From the NCBI GenBank assembly GCA_947258785.1, contig CAMYJT010000013.1:82732-146731 (forward strand): 64,000 bases of DNA, in the 5' to 3' direction. Source of the DNA: an uncultured Gammaproteobacteria bacterium. GTDB lineage: Bacteria > Pseudomonadota > Gammaproteobacteria > Arenicellales > JAANXG01. Below, in pieces: positions 16,761-25,243 of this stretch; the stretch's first letter is position 1, and each line of letters begins with the position of its first letter. The position numbers were made by a program, and so were the translations under genes. Under the pieces are notes generated by a model, which did not search any database, had not been told where the DNA came from, and was given only the letters and a program-made list of their open reading frames with translations.

Positions 16761-17370
16761 TGTGGCCGAGTTTCCGTCTTATGTTGTGTACGTGTACCTG
16801 AATGGCGTTGCTGTCTACATCCGTCTCCCAACCGTAGACATGCTGTTCGAGTTGTTCTTTCGACATGACCCGGCCACTCGAGCGAAGCAAGGCATGCAGT
16901 ACCTTGAATTCGCGGGGCGACAGGTCGACTTGTTCAGAACCCAGACTTACCTTGTGGGCGTGCGGATTCAACTCCACATCCGCGATCCGTATCACTGAAG
17001 TGCTGCGACCTTCTCGACGTCGGAGCAGGATGTGCAGCCGGGCGGCCAGTTCCCGCAGGTCGACCGGTTTGATCAGGTAATCGTCCGCTCCGCCCTCGAG
17101 ACACACCAGCTTGTGGCCGATTCCGTTGCGGGCGGTGAGGACCAGTATCGGTATACTTCCACCCCGGTTGCGGTACTCGATCAGCAGATCCTTGCCATCC
17201 ATATCGGGCAGTCCAAGGTCCAACACCGCCGCATCGAATTGCTCGTGCTGAAACGCGTGCAATGCCAGGCGGCCTTCCTGCAACCAGTCGGCGGTAAATC
17301 CGTGCTGAGACAAGCCGGCCCGCAACCCTTCACCGAGCAGGGAGTCGTCCTCAATAATCAGGATCCGCAT
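16705..17370 (-). CDS. OmpR-family response regulator (QseB/PmrA-like)
   Basis: 221 residues. The receiver domain has the acidic pocket IIEDD, phospho-acceptor VLDLGLPDMDG (Asp at about 51), LTARNG and IKPVD. The winged-helix DNA-binding domain (about 125-221) has LSPREFKVLHALLRSSGRVM and VDSNAIQVHVHNIRRKLG. It activates or represses target promoters after phosphorylation by the adjacent kinase. It is the second gene of the unit exported protein - regulator - kinase, 15 bp after the first. A YTTAAK-N5-YTTAAK box (18056-18072) upstream of the unit matches the known binding site of this subgroup, so autoregulation is likely. Confidence 0.93.
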   Translation of the reverse strand: MRILIIEDDSLLGEGLRAGLSQHGFTADWLQEGRLALHAFQHEQFDAAVLDLGLPDMDGKDLLIEYRNRGGSIPILVLTARNGIGHKLVCLEGGADDYLIKPVDLRELAARLHILLRRREGRSTSVIRIADVELNPHAHKVSLGSEQVDLSPREFKVLHALLRSSGRVMSKEQLEQHVYGWETDVDSNAIQVHVHNIRRKLGHNVIQTIRGIGYIIDQKDQ

Positions 17371-17385
17371 TGAAGTGGCCTGACA

Positions 17386-17982
17386 TCAATAGGCGAGCTC
17401 GAAACCGAGATATGCGCCCGCCGACGTCTTAGATTCGGCTGTCCGTTTGCCCGAGACCGCCGGTGATGACTGGCTACTCATCTCACGGTCCAGTGTGACG
17501 GCGCCCCCAAACAGCCAGCGCTCGCCGAACGGCACCAGAAATCCGGCCTGGGTGTGGGCCGACAAACGCTGCAGCACATCCCACTTGACGTCGAACGGAT
17601 TGTCACCACCCAGATCGTGCGTCGAACCGATGGTCCAGAACCACCGGACTCTGCGCAGGTTTACCACCGGGGGATTGGCCGCGCCAGGGGACCGAGTCGA
17701 TAAATCGTACAGACCGAACGGCGGCCGCCACTTGTCCAGCGGTCGCCAACCGCGGGTGTGGTCGGCCAAATCGACAGGCGACACGCCGAGGCTCATGCCC
17801 AGAAGCCAGTCGTTGTTGAGTTGATAGCGAAGGTGGCCGTCGTCGGTCCGGTAAAGTTCCAGAACCGGTGACCCGTTTCTGGTATTGGCTTGGTCATTGC
17901 CCGCATTCTGCGCCGCCTGCGCGCCGCTGACTACGACCAAAGTCATTGCCAGTCCGATCGGGACGAATCGTGGTTTCAGCAT
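17386..17982 (-). CDS. Exported protein heading the two-component operon
   Basis: 198 residues. A signal peptide (about 1-23, ending AQAA) precedes a mature part with alternating polar and aromatic residues (LRYQLNNDWLLGMSLGVSP, FWTIGSTHDLGG, LSAHTQAGFLVPFGERWLFGGAV) and a C-terminal AGAYLGFELAY. The last residues alternate with a terminal aromatic, as in outer-membrane beta-barrels, and the body could give about eight strands. I do not recognise the family. Being first in an operon with its own regulator and kinase, it may be a sensor accessory or the main envelope output. GGAG precedes the ATG. Confidence 0.7.
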   Translation of the reverse strand: MLKPRFVPIGLAMTLVVVSGAQAAQNAGNDQANTRNGSPVLELYRTDDGHLRYQLNNDWLLGMSLGVSPVDLADHTRGWRPLDKWRPPFGLYDLSTRSPGAANPPVVNLRRVRWFWTIGSTHDLGGDNPFDVKWDVLQRLSAHTQAGFLVPFGERWLFGGAVTLDREMSSQSSPAVSGKRTAESKTSAGAYLGFELAY

Positions 17983-18055
17983 GCCAGGTTACTCCGGTTG
18001 TCTTGCGCCATTCCCGATCTACGTAATCCTCCAGAATGCAGGATAGCTGCGCTAC

Positions 18056-18072
18056 CTTAAGATTGGATTAAG
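18056..18072 (-). promoter_or_regulatory. PmrA/QseB-type box (CTTAAT-N5-CTTAAG)
   Basis: On the minus strand the bases read CTTAATCCAATCTTAAG, an exact YTTAAK-N5-YTTAAK direct repeat with 11-bp spacing. It ends 73 bp upstream of the start of the exported-protein gene (17982). TATCCT lies 11 bp further downstream as a possible -10, so the box would overlap the -35 region. This is the established arrangement for PmrA/QseB-activated promoters. Confidence 0.65.
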
Positions 18073-18217
18073 GGTGCGCACGTTCGGGTGAGTGCCCGCT
18101 TCGCCGGCCCCATTCTCCCGTTAAAGCGGTCGGCAATACAATGGAGATCGCGCCGACAGAATCCCCTGTCCGGAATAAGGGATCGGGCGAGCACGCCTGC
18201 CATCCAATCGGGTGCTG

Positions 18218-20899
18218 TCACCCGGTATTGCGCATGCCCGCCGCGATGCCGTTAATCACGATCAGCAATGCATCGTCAATCTCCGGGCCGTGGTGCTGGC
18301 GGCTGCGCTGAAGTAATTCGACCTGCAGCAGGTTGAGCGGGTCGATATAGGGGTCCCGCACCTCGATGGGCAGGCGGATGATCGGCTGGTGCTCCAGCAG
18401 TTCCTGGCGTCCCGCGATCTCCAGAATCACCGCCCTGGTGTTGCGGAATCGCTCGCGCAGGTCCTCACCGATGTCGTGAAGCCGTTCGGGAACCAGTGTT
18501 TCGTCGTAGCGGGCGGCCACGTCGGGGTCGCCTTTGGCGAGCACCATTTCGATCAGTTCCAAGGTGGTGGTAAACAGCGGCCATTCCCGCTGCATTTCTG
18601 CCAGTTCGCGGCCGAGGCCTTCATCCAGTGCGGTGCGCAGGGCTTCCCCTGCGCCCAGCCACGCCGGCAGCATGAGCCGAATCTGGGTCCACGCAAACAC
18701 CCAGGGAATGGCTCTCAGCGTCTCGATGCCGCCTTGCCTGCGGCGGTGGGCGGGCCGACTGCCGATGTGCAGCTTACTGAGTTCGGTCTCCGGTGTCGCG
18801 GCGCGAAAGTAGTCCACGAAGCGCGGCTCCAGCTGGACGATTTGCCGGTAATTCGCGACCGCGACCGTACTCAAACGGTCCATCACCTCCCGCCACCTCG
18901 GCTGGGGTTGCGGAGGTGGTTTCAGTGACGCTGCAAGACACGCCGCAGTGTAGATCTTCATCGTCCGCTCGGCGATCTCCGGCAAGGCGAACTTGTGCTG
19001 AATGACCTCGCCCTGCTCGGTAACCCGCATCGAGCCGTTCACGGAACCGGGCGGTTGGGCCAGAATTGCCGCGTAGGTCGGACCGCCGCCGCGGCTGATC
19101 GTACCGCCGCGGCCATGAAACAAGGTGAGCCGCACACCGTGTTGCCGGCACACCTCGACGAGACTCTCCTGGGCATGGTACAGCGCCCAGGCCGCCGCCA
19201 ACTGGCCCGCATCCTTGGCGGAATCGGAATAACCGATCATGATTTCCTGCCGGCCGTCGATGTGCCGTTTGTACCAAGGGATGTCGAGAAGTCTCTCCAT
19301 ACAGACGGCCGCACCATTCAACGCTTCCAGACGTTCGAACAATGGCACGACGCGCAACGGTCGCCGCACTCCCAGCTCTTTTTGCAGCAGCGCCACCACC
19401 AATACGTCCGACGGCTGGCTGGCCAGTGAGATCACGTAGGCCCCGAATGATTCGGACGGGATTCCGCCCAACATGCGAATGGTGTTCAACACATCGTGAA
19501 CCTCATCCCCGGCCGGCAGATCCATCGGTACCAGCGGCCTCGGGTTTTCCAACTCCCGGACCAGAAAATCGATGCGCTTGGACTCGTCCCATTCGGCGTA
19601 CGAACCCAGGCCGATGTATTCGGTTATCGCGTTCATGGCGTCGGTGTGGCGGCCCGCTTCCTGGCGAATGTCCAGTTTCAGCAAGGTCAGGCCAAAGCAC
19701 GCCAGCCGGCGGAGGATATCCAACAGCCGTCCGTCCGCGACCAGACCGGCGCCGCAGCGGTGCAGCGAGTCATAACAGCGTTGCAGCGGTTCTCGAAGTT
19801 GCTCAATACCGGTGTAAATGGCGCCGGCCGGCGGTTCGCGCTCTTCGAGTTCCGCCTCAATCCACTGTTTGGTCGTATCCAGGCGCATCACGACTTCCCG
19901 CAGCAAAGCTCGATACGGCTCATGGGCGTTACCGACCATTTTGCGCAGCATCTGGTCACAGTTGTTCATGGACAACTCACTGCGTAGCTCGTGGATTTCT
20001 TCGCGATACAGGTGGACGGCCATCCAACGGGACAACAGGCACACCTTGGCGGTCACCGCAGGGGTCACATTCGGATTGCCGTCACGGTCACCACCCATCC
20101 AAGAGGCGAAACGCAGCGGTGCGGCGTCGAGTGGCAGAGATTTACCGGTAAATTCGCGCAGCGTGGTTTCGAGTTCCCGCACATAACGCGGTACGGCGTA
20201 CCAGAGGCTCTGTTCGACCACCACCAGCCCCCAGCGCGCCTCGTCTACCGGTGTTGGGGTGGTGCGCCGTATTTCGTCGGTGAACCAGGCCGCCGTGATC
20301 TCCCGCTTCAGATGTTCGACAATGTTGGCGTGTTCTTCGGATCCTTCGTCGACGTGGTCTCGGCGGTCCAGCGCGTCGGCGATGCGGTTGAACTTTTTGA
20401 GCAGCGTCCGGCGGGTGATTTCGGTCGGGTGCGCGGTGAGCACCAGCTCGATGTCGAGTCCGGTAACCGCCTCGTGCAGTCTGTCCGGAGCAATGCCGGC
20501 GGCCGACAGCGCCTCGAACGACGCCCGCAGGGAACCCTCTTGGGGCGATCTCACTGGCGCGGCGGTGCGGCCCCGGCGCACCCGATGGTGCTGTCCGCCG
20601 ATGTTGGCCAGATTTAAAAAGAAGCTGAACGCGCGGGCAATGTGCCGGATCTCTCCAGTGTCCAATCCGCGCAGCTCCTGTTCGAGCGACTCCCGGTCGG
20701 CGGGACGCCCCGCCCGGGCCCCCTTCGCGGACAGGCGGACGCGCTCAACAGTGTCGAAAAACTCCACGCCGACTTGCTCCTGCAGGATATCGCCCAGCAG
20801 GCGGCCAAGCAGGCGAACATCGTCGCGCAGGGGAACGTCGATTTCATCGAACGGTTTTTCGAAATCGGTCGGTTCCACTTGGTCTGCGGTCGGCGGCAT
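18218..20899 (-). CDS. ppc: Phosphoenolpyruvate carboxylase
   Basis: Adds bicarbonate to phosphoenolpyruvate to make oxaloacetate, the main anaplerotic step. 893 residues is full length. Hallmarks in order: VLTAHPTEITRRTLL with the catalytic His (about 158), ASWMGGDRDGNPNVTP, MIGYSDSAKDAGQLAAAW, the glycine-rich catalytic loop FHGRGGTISRGGGP (His near 600), AQPPGSVNGSMRVTEQGE, RAIPWVFAWTQIRLMLPAW and the conserved C-terminal end NGIAAGMRNTG. In an autotroph it feeds oxaloacetate to biosynthesis. It stands alone, divergent from a dead oxidoreductase fragment. Confidence 0.97.
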   Translation of the reverse strand: MPPTADQVEPTDFEKPFDEIDVPLRDDVRLLGRLLGDILQEQVGVEFFDTVERVRLSAKGARAGRPADRESLEQELRGLDTGEIRHIARAFSFFLNLANIGGQHHRVRRGRTAAPVRSPQEGSLRASFEALSAAGIAPDRLHEAVTGLDIELVLTAHPTEITRRTLLKKFNRIADALDRRDHVDEGSEEHANIVEHLKREITAAWFTDEIRRTTPTPVDEARWGLVVVEQSLWYAVPRYVRELETTLREFTGKSLPLDAAPLRFASWMGGDRDGNPNVTPAVTAKVCLLSRWMAVHLYREEIHELRSELSMNNCDQMLRKMVGNAHEPYRALLREVVMRLDTTKQWIEAELEEREPPAGAIYTGIEQLREPLQRCYDSLHRCGAGLVADGRLLDILRRLACFGLTLLKLDIRQEAGRHTDAMNAITEYIGLGSYAEWDESKRIDFLVRELENPRPLVPMDLPAGDEVHDVLNTIRMLGGIPSESFGAYVISLASQPSDVLVVALLQKELGVRRPLRVVPLFERLEALNGAAVCMERLLDIPWYKRHIDGRQEIMIGYSDSAKDAGQLAAAWALYHAQESLVEVCRQHGVRLTLFHGRGGTISRGGGPTYAAILAQPPGSVNGSMRVTEQGEVIQHKFALPEIAERTMKIYTAACLAASLKPPPQPQPRWREVMDRLSTVAVANYRQIVQLEPRFVDYFRAATPETELSKLHIGSRPAHRRRQGGIETLRAIPWVFAWTQIRLMLPAWLGAGEALRTALDEGLGRELAEMQREWPLFTTTLELIEMVLAKGDPDVAARYDETLVPERLHDIGEDLRERFRNTRAVILEIAGRQELLEHQPIIRLPIEVRDPYIDPLNLLQVELLQRSRQHHGPEIDDALLIVINGIAAGMRNTG

Positions 20900-21015
20900 G
20901 TTGGTCGATAGCGGGATGTGTTGATGTGCACGCTACTGAATTACCCGAACCGGCGCAAGCCGGACCCCGGCGATGGGCGGTTTTGCAAAGTACACGGCAC
21001 CACCGGACATCGATT

Positions 21016-21228
21016 GTGACGGACGCTGAATTCGACGTAGTGGCGGGAGGTTCTGGGGCGGGCGGTGGATTCTATGCCATAACCCTGGACGAACTCGGCC
21101 TTCGCGTTCTGGTGCTGGGGCGCGGCCGCCGTTTTGATCATCACCGTGACTATGCATGGATGACGCGCTGGTCAACCGTTAAGCCAGCAGATAGTTGCCC
21201 CGTTCGGCGGACGCGCAGACCGCTATAG
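21016..21228 (+). pseudogene. N-terminal fragment of a GMC-type FAD oxidoreductase
   Basis: From GTG 21016 the frame gives TDAEFDVVAGGSGAGGGFYA, DELGLRVLVLGRGRRFDHHRDY and then unrelated sequence to the stop at 21228. The first 45 residues are the Rossmann dinucleotide-binding start of GMC or related FAD oxidoreductases (GSGAGGG, then LxVLxLxxGRRFD), but the remaining ~450 residues are missing. It is a decayed remnant. It belongs to a different subfamily from the intact GMC gene at 56396, judging by the motif sequence. Confidence 0.6.
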
Positions 21229-21309
21229 GTTACGCACAGTCCGAAGCGAACAGACTCAAGCGGTCGATTTGAATCGGGCCGCTTCGCTGTTGGCCGCGAG
21301 CGCTGCCGA

Positions 21310-21525
21310 TTAGAGTATGTCAATCAGACCCGTGGTGACGAGAAATCCGACGACAATGAGAACCACACCTATGAACACAAACTGCTTCAGGTATCGGTCC
21401 TCCGGGACCTCGACCCCCCATTTCTTGTAGAGCGTCGTCATCTTGCGTGCAGCGCCTGCCCTGACGGTAATCAGGAATGCGCCGAGTGCTATAAATGCCA
21501 TTCCTAGAAAAGTTAGCGACTTCAT
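21310..21525 (-). CDS. Small two-helix membrane protein
   Basis: 71 residues. Helix 1 (about 4-24, LTFLGMAFIALGAFLITVRAG), a cytoplasmic loop with basic residues and KKWGVEVPEDRYLKQ, and helix 2 (about 49-68, FVFIGVVLIVVGFLVTTGL). No family recognised. The composition and hairpin topology look real. It forms a loose same-strand group with the next small membrane protein and the SRPBCC protein. Confidence 0.5.
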   Translation of the reverse strand: MKSLTFLGMAFIALGAFLITVRAGAARKMTTLYKKWGVEVPEDRYLKQFVFIGVVLIVVGFLVTTGLIDIL

Positions 21526-21674
21526 GAATCGGAATCCCGTTCGTCCCCGTTATTGTGCCGCCGAAGGTGTTCTAAGAACACTACGTAGTTGCAGAGGTTG
21601 GCGTCGACGTCTCCTTGAACATAATTTTTTACACAGCTGCTATGGCAACGTTGTCTCTCCGTGTGCCGGGGATG

Positions 21675-21920
21675 CTACTTACGTCGTGAGGTAAAGGGAA
21701 TATTGCCGGTGACGGCGACGTATCCGGCAATCACGCCTAATGACAGGGGGAACAGTATGCGCAGGACGTTTACGAAGTTTTCGGCACCGGACGTGTCTAT
21801 ACCGAGCACATACAAACTGTAAACACGAAGCACAACCAAAAAGAAACATGCCAAAGCCAATGTACCGCCGACAACGCGCAGCGCAATTGATAATGTCCTG
21901 TCGTCGATGTTCATTTGCAC
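21675..21920 (-). CDS. Small membrane protein, likely two or three helices
   Basis: 81 residues. Hydrophobic stretches near 12-33 (LRVVGGTLALACFFLVVLRVY) and 52-69 (LFPLSLGVIAGYVAVTG) are separated by a loop with SGAENFVNVLRI. A basic end (TSRRK) follows. No known family identified. It lies on the same strand as its neighbours 150 and 100 bp away. Confidence 0.5.
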   Translation of the reverse strand: MQMNIDDRTLSIALRVVGGTLALACFFLVVLRVYSLYVLGIDTSGAENFVNVLRILFPLSLGVIAGYVAVTGNIPFTSRRK

Positions 21921-22023
21921 GAGGAATAAAAAGGAGTAATTCTCTATATGGCGAAACAGCTGTCGATTTATTCCGCCGACCAGGGAAGAAGACTTCCGAT
22001 CGTCGACGAACGGTGAGCCAATA

Positions 22024-22572
22024 TCAGGCGTTTAGTTTGGTTTGTTGAGATTCGAGCTCCTGCTTAATGGCCTCGAGCCATTTTTCCAGCCGCTCTGTCA
22101 GCTTGGCCTCCATCCGTGCCTCGTCATCGCGTGTCGCATCGGGGTCCTGCTGTATGGCATCCCGGTTGCCGAACATCAGTCGCAGCAGCCTGCCCCGCCA
22201 TCCGTCTGCTTTGGGCAGCTGGATGTGTATCCGCTGCATTGTGAAGGACTCCGTTTGCGTCAACAGCGCGCCACGCGCTGACGGTGTTACCGTGACCCGC
22301 ACCGTGAATGGTGGATCCGAATCCGACAAGGTCTCGATCATCTGTCCCGGTACAAAAGCGGTGCACTGGCTGTGGTAATCGGCGATCTTGCCTGCCACTA
22401 CCAGGCGGTAGTGAAATGTCGTGCCGACAGCCACCGGCCCTTCGGTTTCTTGCACCACGCCCAGCACCTTGGCGTTGGGATCGAGACGGGCTTTTCTGGG
22501 TATGTCCGTCACCAGTGCGAACACCGTTTCCGGATCCGATTCGATCTCGACCGAATATTCCACATCAACCAT
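22024..22572 (-). CDS. SRPBCC (START/polyketide-cyclase-like) family protein
   Basis: 182 residues. The first ~145 residues follow the SRPBCC helix-grip pattern: VDVEYSVEIESDPETVFALV at the start, VAVGTTFHYRLVVAGKIADY, then VRVTVTPSARGALLTQTESF, and a helix rich in charged residues. The C-terminal 35 residues (KLTERLEKWLEAIKQELE) form a coiled coil. Such proteins bind hydrophobic ligands in the cytosol or act in coenzyme or lipid metabolism; the ligand cannot be deduced. The terminator at 22635-22667 separates it from the transporter upstream, so it has its own promoter. Confidence 0.75.
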   Translation of the reverse strand: MVDVEYSVEIESDPETVFALVTDIPRKARLDPNAKVLGVVQETEGPVAVGTTFHYRLVVAGKIADYHSQCTAFVPGQMIETLSDSDPPFTVRVTVTPSARGALLTQTESFTMQRIHIQLPKADGWRGRLLRLMFGNRDAIQQDPDATRDDEARMEAKLTERLEKWLEAIKQELESQQTKLNA

Positions 22573-22634
22573 GCGATGGCCTGGCCCCGTCTACTGAAAC
22601 GATTAACTTATCACATCAGCCTGGGAAGATGCGC

Positions 22635-22667
22635 AAAAAAAGAGAGACCGCGTTACCGCGGTCTCTC
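22635..22667 (-). terminator. Rho-independent terminator of the YeiH-like operon
   Basis: GAGAGACCGCG (22642-22652), loop TTAC and CGCGGTCTCTC (22657-22667) form a perfect 11-bp stem. On the minus strand it is followed by seven Ts (22635-22641). It lies 38 bp after the transporter stop codon and is the clearest intrinsic terminator in the window. Confidence 0.92.
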
Positions 22668-22704
22668 AAGTGTGGCGTCATTGAAAAAACGCGTCGTTGT
22701 CGTA

Positions 22705-24369
22705 TCAACCCGCTACCGTTGGCGGCACCATACCGCGATGGAAGATCCATGCCACGAAATACGCGATGGGCGCAATGACCGCAAACAGCGCAATCGCGTA
22801 TAACGCGGTCAGCCGGCCCATGCCCTTCAACTTACCGAAATCGGTGATGACGCCGATGGCGACGAAGGTCAGCATGAACATCATCTTGCGCATCGGGCTC
22901 TGCACCACGCCGGCCCCGGAGGAGGCGGCCTTGATGGCGTCCGGGAACCACACCGCGATCGCCACATAGGTCAACCAGGCGATGAAGTAGCCGATCACGA
23001 ATTTCGGGAACCGGAACCAGATCTCCGATGCCCCGACGTGCTGCTGATCTGGTTTCCGTTCCACCTTGTAGACCCAGATCAGTGCGAGGACAAATGCCCA
23101 TACCCCGATGAACACGTCGATCCAGATCTTGGTGAGGATGGCGGCGCTCAGGATCCAGTCCGCCTCCCAGGTCTCTCCCGTGGTCCGGTAGTGGTTGGCC
23201 ACCATCATCTCGTCGAGGATGGCGCCAGCGGCGGCGTCGGCGCCGTCGGTCTTCACCGTCATGCCCATCGCCGCGCCGTTCACGATAGGCGCATCCGGTG
23301 CAACTGCGGCATAGAACGTCGGCAGGACGACCAGCTCGATCATGGCAAACACCACGATCAGCATCGACACCGCGATCGGCAGAATCGGTTTGGCGCGGAT
23401 CGCGCCGGCGGTGGCGATCGACGCGGACACCCCGCAGATGGAGATGCCCGACGACAACACCGCCGAGGCGTCGCGCCGCAGCTTGAACAGCTTACGCCCC
23501 ATCCAGTAGACGATCGGCCAGAACAGCAGATAGGCCACGAAGCACGCCGCCGCGCCCGCCAGCGCCAGCTCCAGGGCAAAACCGGCGGCCTTCATCGACA
23601 TCAAGCCGAGCTTGATGCCCAGATAGACGATGGCGGTCTTGATGAACCACTCGGGTTTGGCGCCTTCTCTCAAGAAGTTGGCGAATCCCTTGAATAAGTT
23701 ACCGATGATCAGGCCCACCGCCAGCGCCAGCATATATGAGAATCCGCCGCCCAGTTGCAGGCCCCAGGACATGCGTATCGAGTTCTTGGATTTAGCCACC
23801 GCGGCCGCCGCCTGCTCCTTGGTGGGATCCTGTCCCGCCATCACATCGATGCCCATGCCTTTGAGCGCCTTGTTGATCTGCGCCGAGCACTTGTTGACCT
23901 TGGTCGTGCAGAACACATTGTCGCCGTAGATCTCGGACTGGGTGATGGACTGCCCGGTTTTGAGCGCCTTGAAGTGGGCCTCGTGGCCGATGATCCACGC
24001 CGCCCAGGTGATGAAAAAGATGCACGTGAAGCCTAGGAAGAACTTCTTGACGTCGAGCTTCTGGAAGTAAGCGCCGATGCAGGTCAACACGGTGAACACG
24101 ATATAGGTTGCCAGCAACGAGCCAAAGCCACCCAGCCCCTCGTAGGCTTTTCCTGCCTTCCCATGCGCTGCCGCCAGCAGCTGGTTGAAGGATGGATCAC
24201 TCCAGAATTTGCCCCATTCCCAGGTTTTGGTCTTGGTCATCCAGCCGACGAGGTCAACGCCCCATATGGTGAACAATCCTGCAAGGAACATGAGCAATCC
24301 CAGCCAGACCGCCCACCAGTCCTCGGTGTGAAGCATCCCATCGGTCCATTTTCTATTTATAGTCGCCAT
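22705..24369 (-). CDS. YeiH-like (putative sulfate exporter family) transporter, large form
   Basis: 554 residues with about eleven or more membrane helices. Family-typical stretches are SKNSIRMSWGLQLGGGFSY, the AIVYLGIKLGLMSM segment, AVLSSGISICGVSASIATAG and VFAMIELVVLPTFY. These match the YeiH/putative-sulfate-exporter fold. It is longer than E. coli YeiH (about 350 residues) owing to an N-terminal helix pair and a soluble loop with two Cys (CTTKVNKC) near residues 150-200. Its substrate is not proven; sulfate, sulfite, taurine-derived or other small anions are possible. An AAGGAGAAACCT ribosome-binding site precedes the ATG, an 18-bp palindrome lies just before that, and two small genes are upstream in the operon. 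The cbbQ/cbbO pair is divergent from it. Confidence 0.83.
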   Translation of the reverse strand: MATINRKWTDGMLHTEDWWAVWLGLLMFLAGLFTIWGVDLVGWMTKTKTWEWGKFWSDPSFNQLLAAAHGKAGKAYEGLGGFGSLLATYIVFTVLTCIGAYFQKLDVKKFFLGFTCIFFITWAAWIIGHEAHFKALKTGQSITQSEIYGDNVFCTTKVNKCSAQINKALKGMGIDVMAGQDPTKEQAAAAVAKSKNSIRMSWGLQLGGGFSYMLALAVGLIIGNLFKGFANFLREGAKPEWFIKTAIVYLGIKLGLMSMKAAGFALELALAGAAACFVAYLLFWPIVYWMGRKLFKLRRDASAVLSSGISICGVSASIATAGAIRAKPILPIAVSMLIVVFAMIELVVLPTFYAAVAPDAPIVNGAAMGMTVKTDGADAAAGAILDEMMVANHYRTTGETWEADWILSAAILTKIWIDVFIGVWAFVLALIWVYKVERKPDQQHVGASEIWFRFPKFVIGYFIAWLTYVAIAVWFPDAIKAASSGAGVVQSPMRKMMFMLTFVAIGVITDFGKLKGMGRLTALYAIALFAVIAPIAYFVAWIFHRGMVPPTVAG

Positions 24370-24385
24370 AGGTTTCTCCTTACGT

Positions 24386-24403
24386 TACCACTGATCAGTG
24401 GTA
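24386..24403. promoter_or_regulatory. Perfect 18-bp palindrome before the transporter start
   Basis: TACCACTGATCAGTGGTA is a perfect palindrome lying 17 bp upstream of the transporter ATG and 21 bp after the stop of the small gene. In mRNA it would fold into a hairpin directly before the ribosome-binding site; as DNA it could be an operator. Which applies is not known. Confidence 0.55.
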
Positions 24404-24423
24404 GTCGTTTTTGATTGTCGTAC

Positions 24424-24678
24424 TCACAGATTTACAGTGATGTAACGGTTGAAGTAATGCGTGTGGTATTGCCGTAACCATGTCGGGATGGTGTCAAAAT
24501 CGAAGCCCATGAACACCGTCACCGACGAACCCAGTGGAAAGGCGCCGGAGTCCCTCAAGGCGTGTGTCACACCTTCGTCCACCTCGTGCAGCGTCTCGCC
24601 GACGGCAACCACCGTACCGCCACGGGCAATCCACTGCTCGCCGTCATGAACAAGATGCATCTCGACATCCGCTTTCAT
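24424..24678 (-). CDS. Small soluble partner protein of the transporter operon
   Basis: 84 residues from the ATG at 24678 with GGAGGAA upstream; a longer in-frame start has no such site. Sequence landmarks: MKADVEMHLVHDGEQWIARG, VAVGETLHEVDEGV, the VTVFMGFDFDTIPTWLRQYH stretch and HYFNRYITVNL. I associate this pattern with a small uncharacterised family (possibly DUF5395, not checked) found next to YeiH-like transporters. No membrane segment; probably a cytosolic modulator. It lies 54 bp upstream of the transporter and 56 bp downstream of the small membrane protein. Confidence 0.65.
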   Translation of the reverse strand: MKADVEMHLVHDGEQWIARGGTVVAVGETLHEVDEGVTHALRDSGAFPLGSSVTVFMGFDFDTIPTWLRQYHTHYFNRYITVNL

Positions 24679-24734
24679 GGAATTCCTCCGTAGATGCGCT
24701 GTTCGCTCACAGCGAAATCGTTGCAATGGACGGG

Positions 24735-24908
24735 TTACGGCAGGATAAACGCATTGATCAGAAAACCAAGAACTACCAGACCGGCAAGTCCAATGCCTAT
24801 GCTCCATCCCACGAGTTGAGTTTCCCAATGCTCCCACGGTTCGGCTTCTCCAAGCAGGGCTTGGGCGGATTTTTGTTCCTGTTCGCCAGGCATCGCAGTC
24901 TCTACCAT
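24735..24908 (-). CDS. 57-residue single-helix membrane protein, first in transporter operon
   Basis: From the ATG at 24908: an acidic cytoplasmic start (MVETAMPGEQEQKSAQALLG), EPWEHWETQLVGWS and one membrane helix (about 36-54, IGIGLAGLVVLGFLINAFI). GAGAGGG upstream fits a ribosome-binding site. The topology and the position ahead of a transporter gene resemble small accessory subunits of transporters, but the family is not recognised. Longer in-frame starts overlap the divergent promoter region. Confidence 0.55.
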   Translation of the reverse strand: MVETAMPGEQEQKSAQALLGEAEPWEHWETQLVGWSIGIGLAGLVVLGFLINAFILP

Positions 24909-25243
24909 CTCGTTACCCTCTCGTCGTTTTATTGTGGATTTCAGGACCGATACGAAGCAATCCATTGGCAACGCACCAATTACAGAGGAGAAAACGCATG
25001 ACAGTGTGGGTTTATTCCACGGCACCCCGAATCATGTGCCCCGGCACCAAGGCCACGGCGGTTGCGATGCTCCGCGTCGGCGGCCTGGAGGCTTGGTTGT
25101 GGATAGTGGGGCGCGACCGTCCCCCCTTTTGTAAATCCTGTGTCGGCATAGATTTAGCTTTTCCCGTCATGCTATTCCCGTCACACTCATAGGTCCGTTA
25201 AACTGCACAGTTTGCAATCGCCCGATAGGCCCTGCGGGACGCC
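24909..25243. other. Divergent promoter region between transporter operon and cbbQ
   Basis: 335 bp without a recognisable gene. It should hold promoters for both directions. No clear -35/-10 pair or regulator motif was found by eye, including no obvious CbbR-type T-N11-A box that could be trusted without alignment. Confidence 0.4.

Noticed and set aside
19342..20151. 269-codon plus-strand frame inside ppc
   Set aside because: Low-complexity Arg/Pro-rich translation opposite an intact PEP carboxylase.
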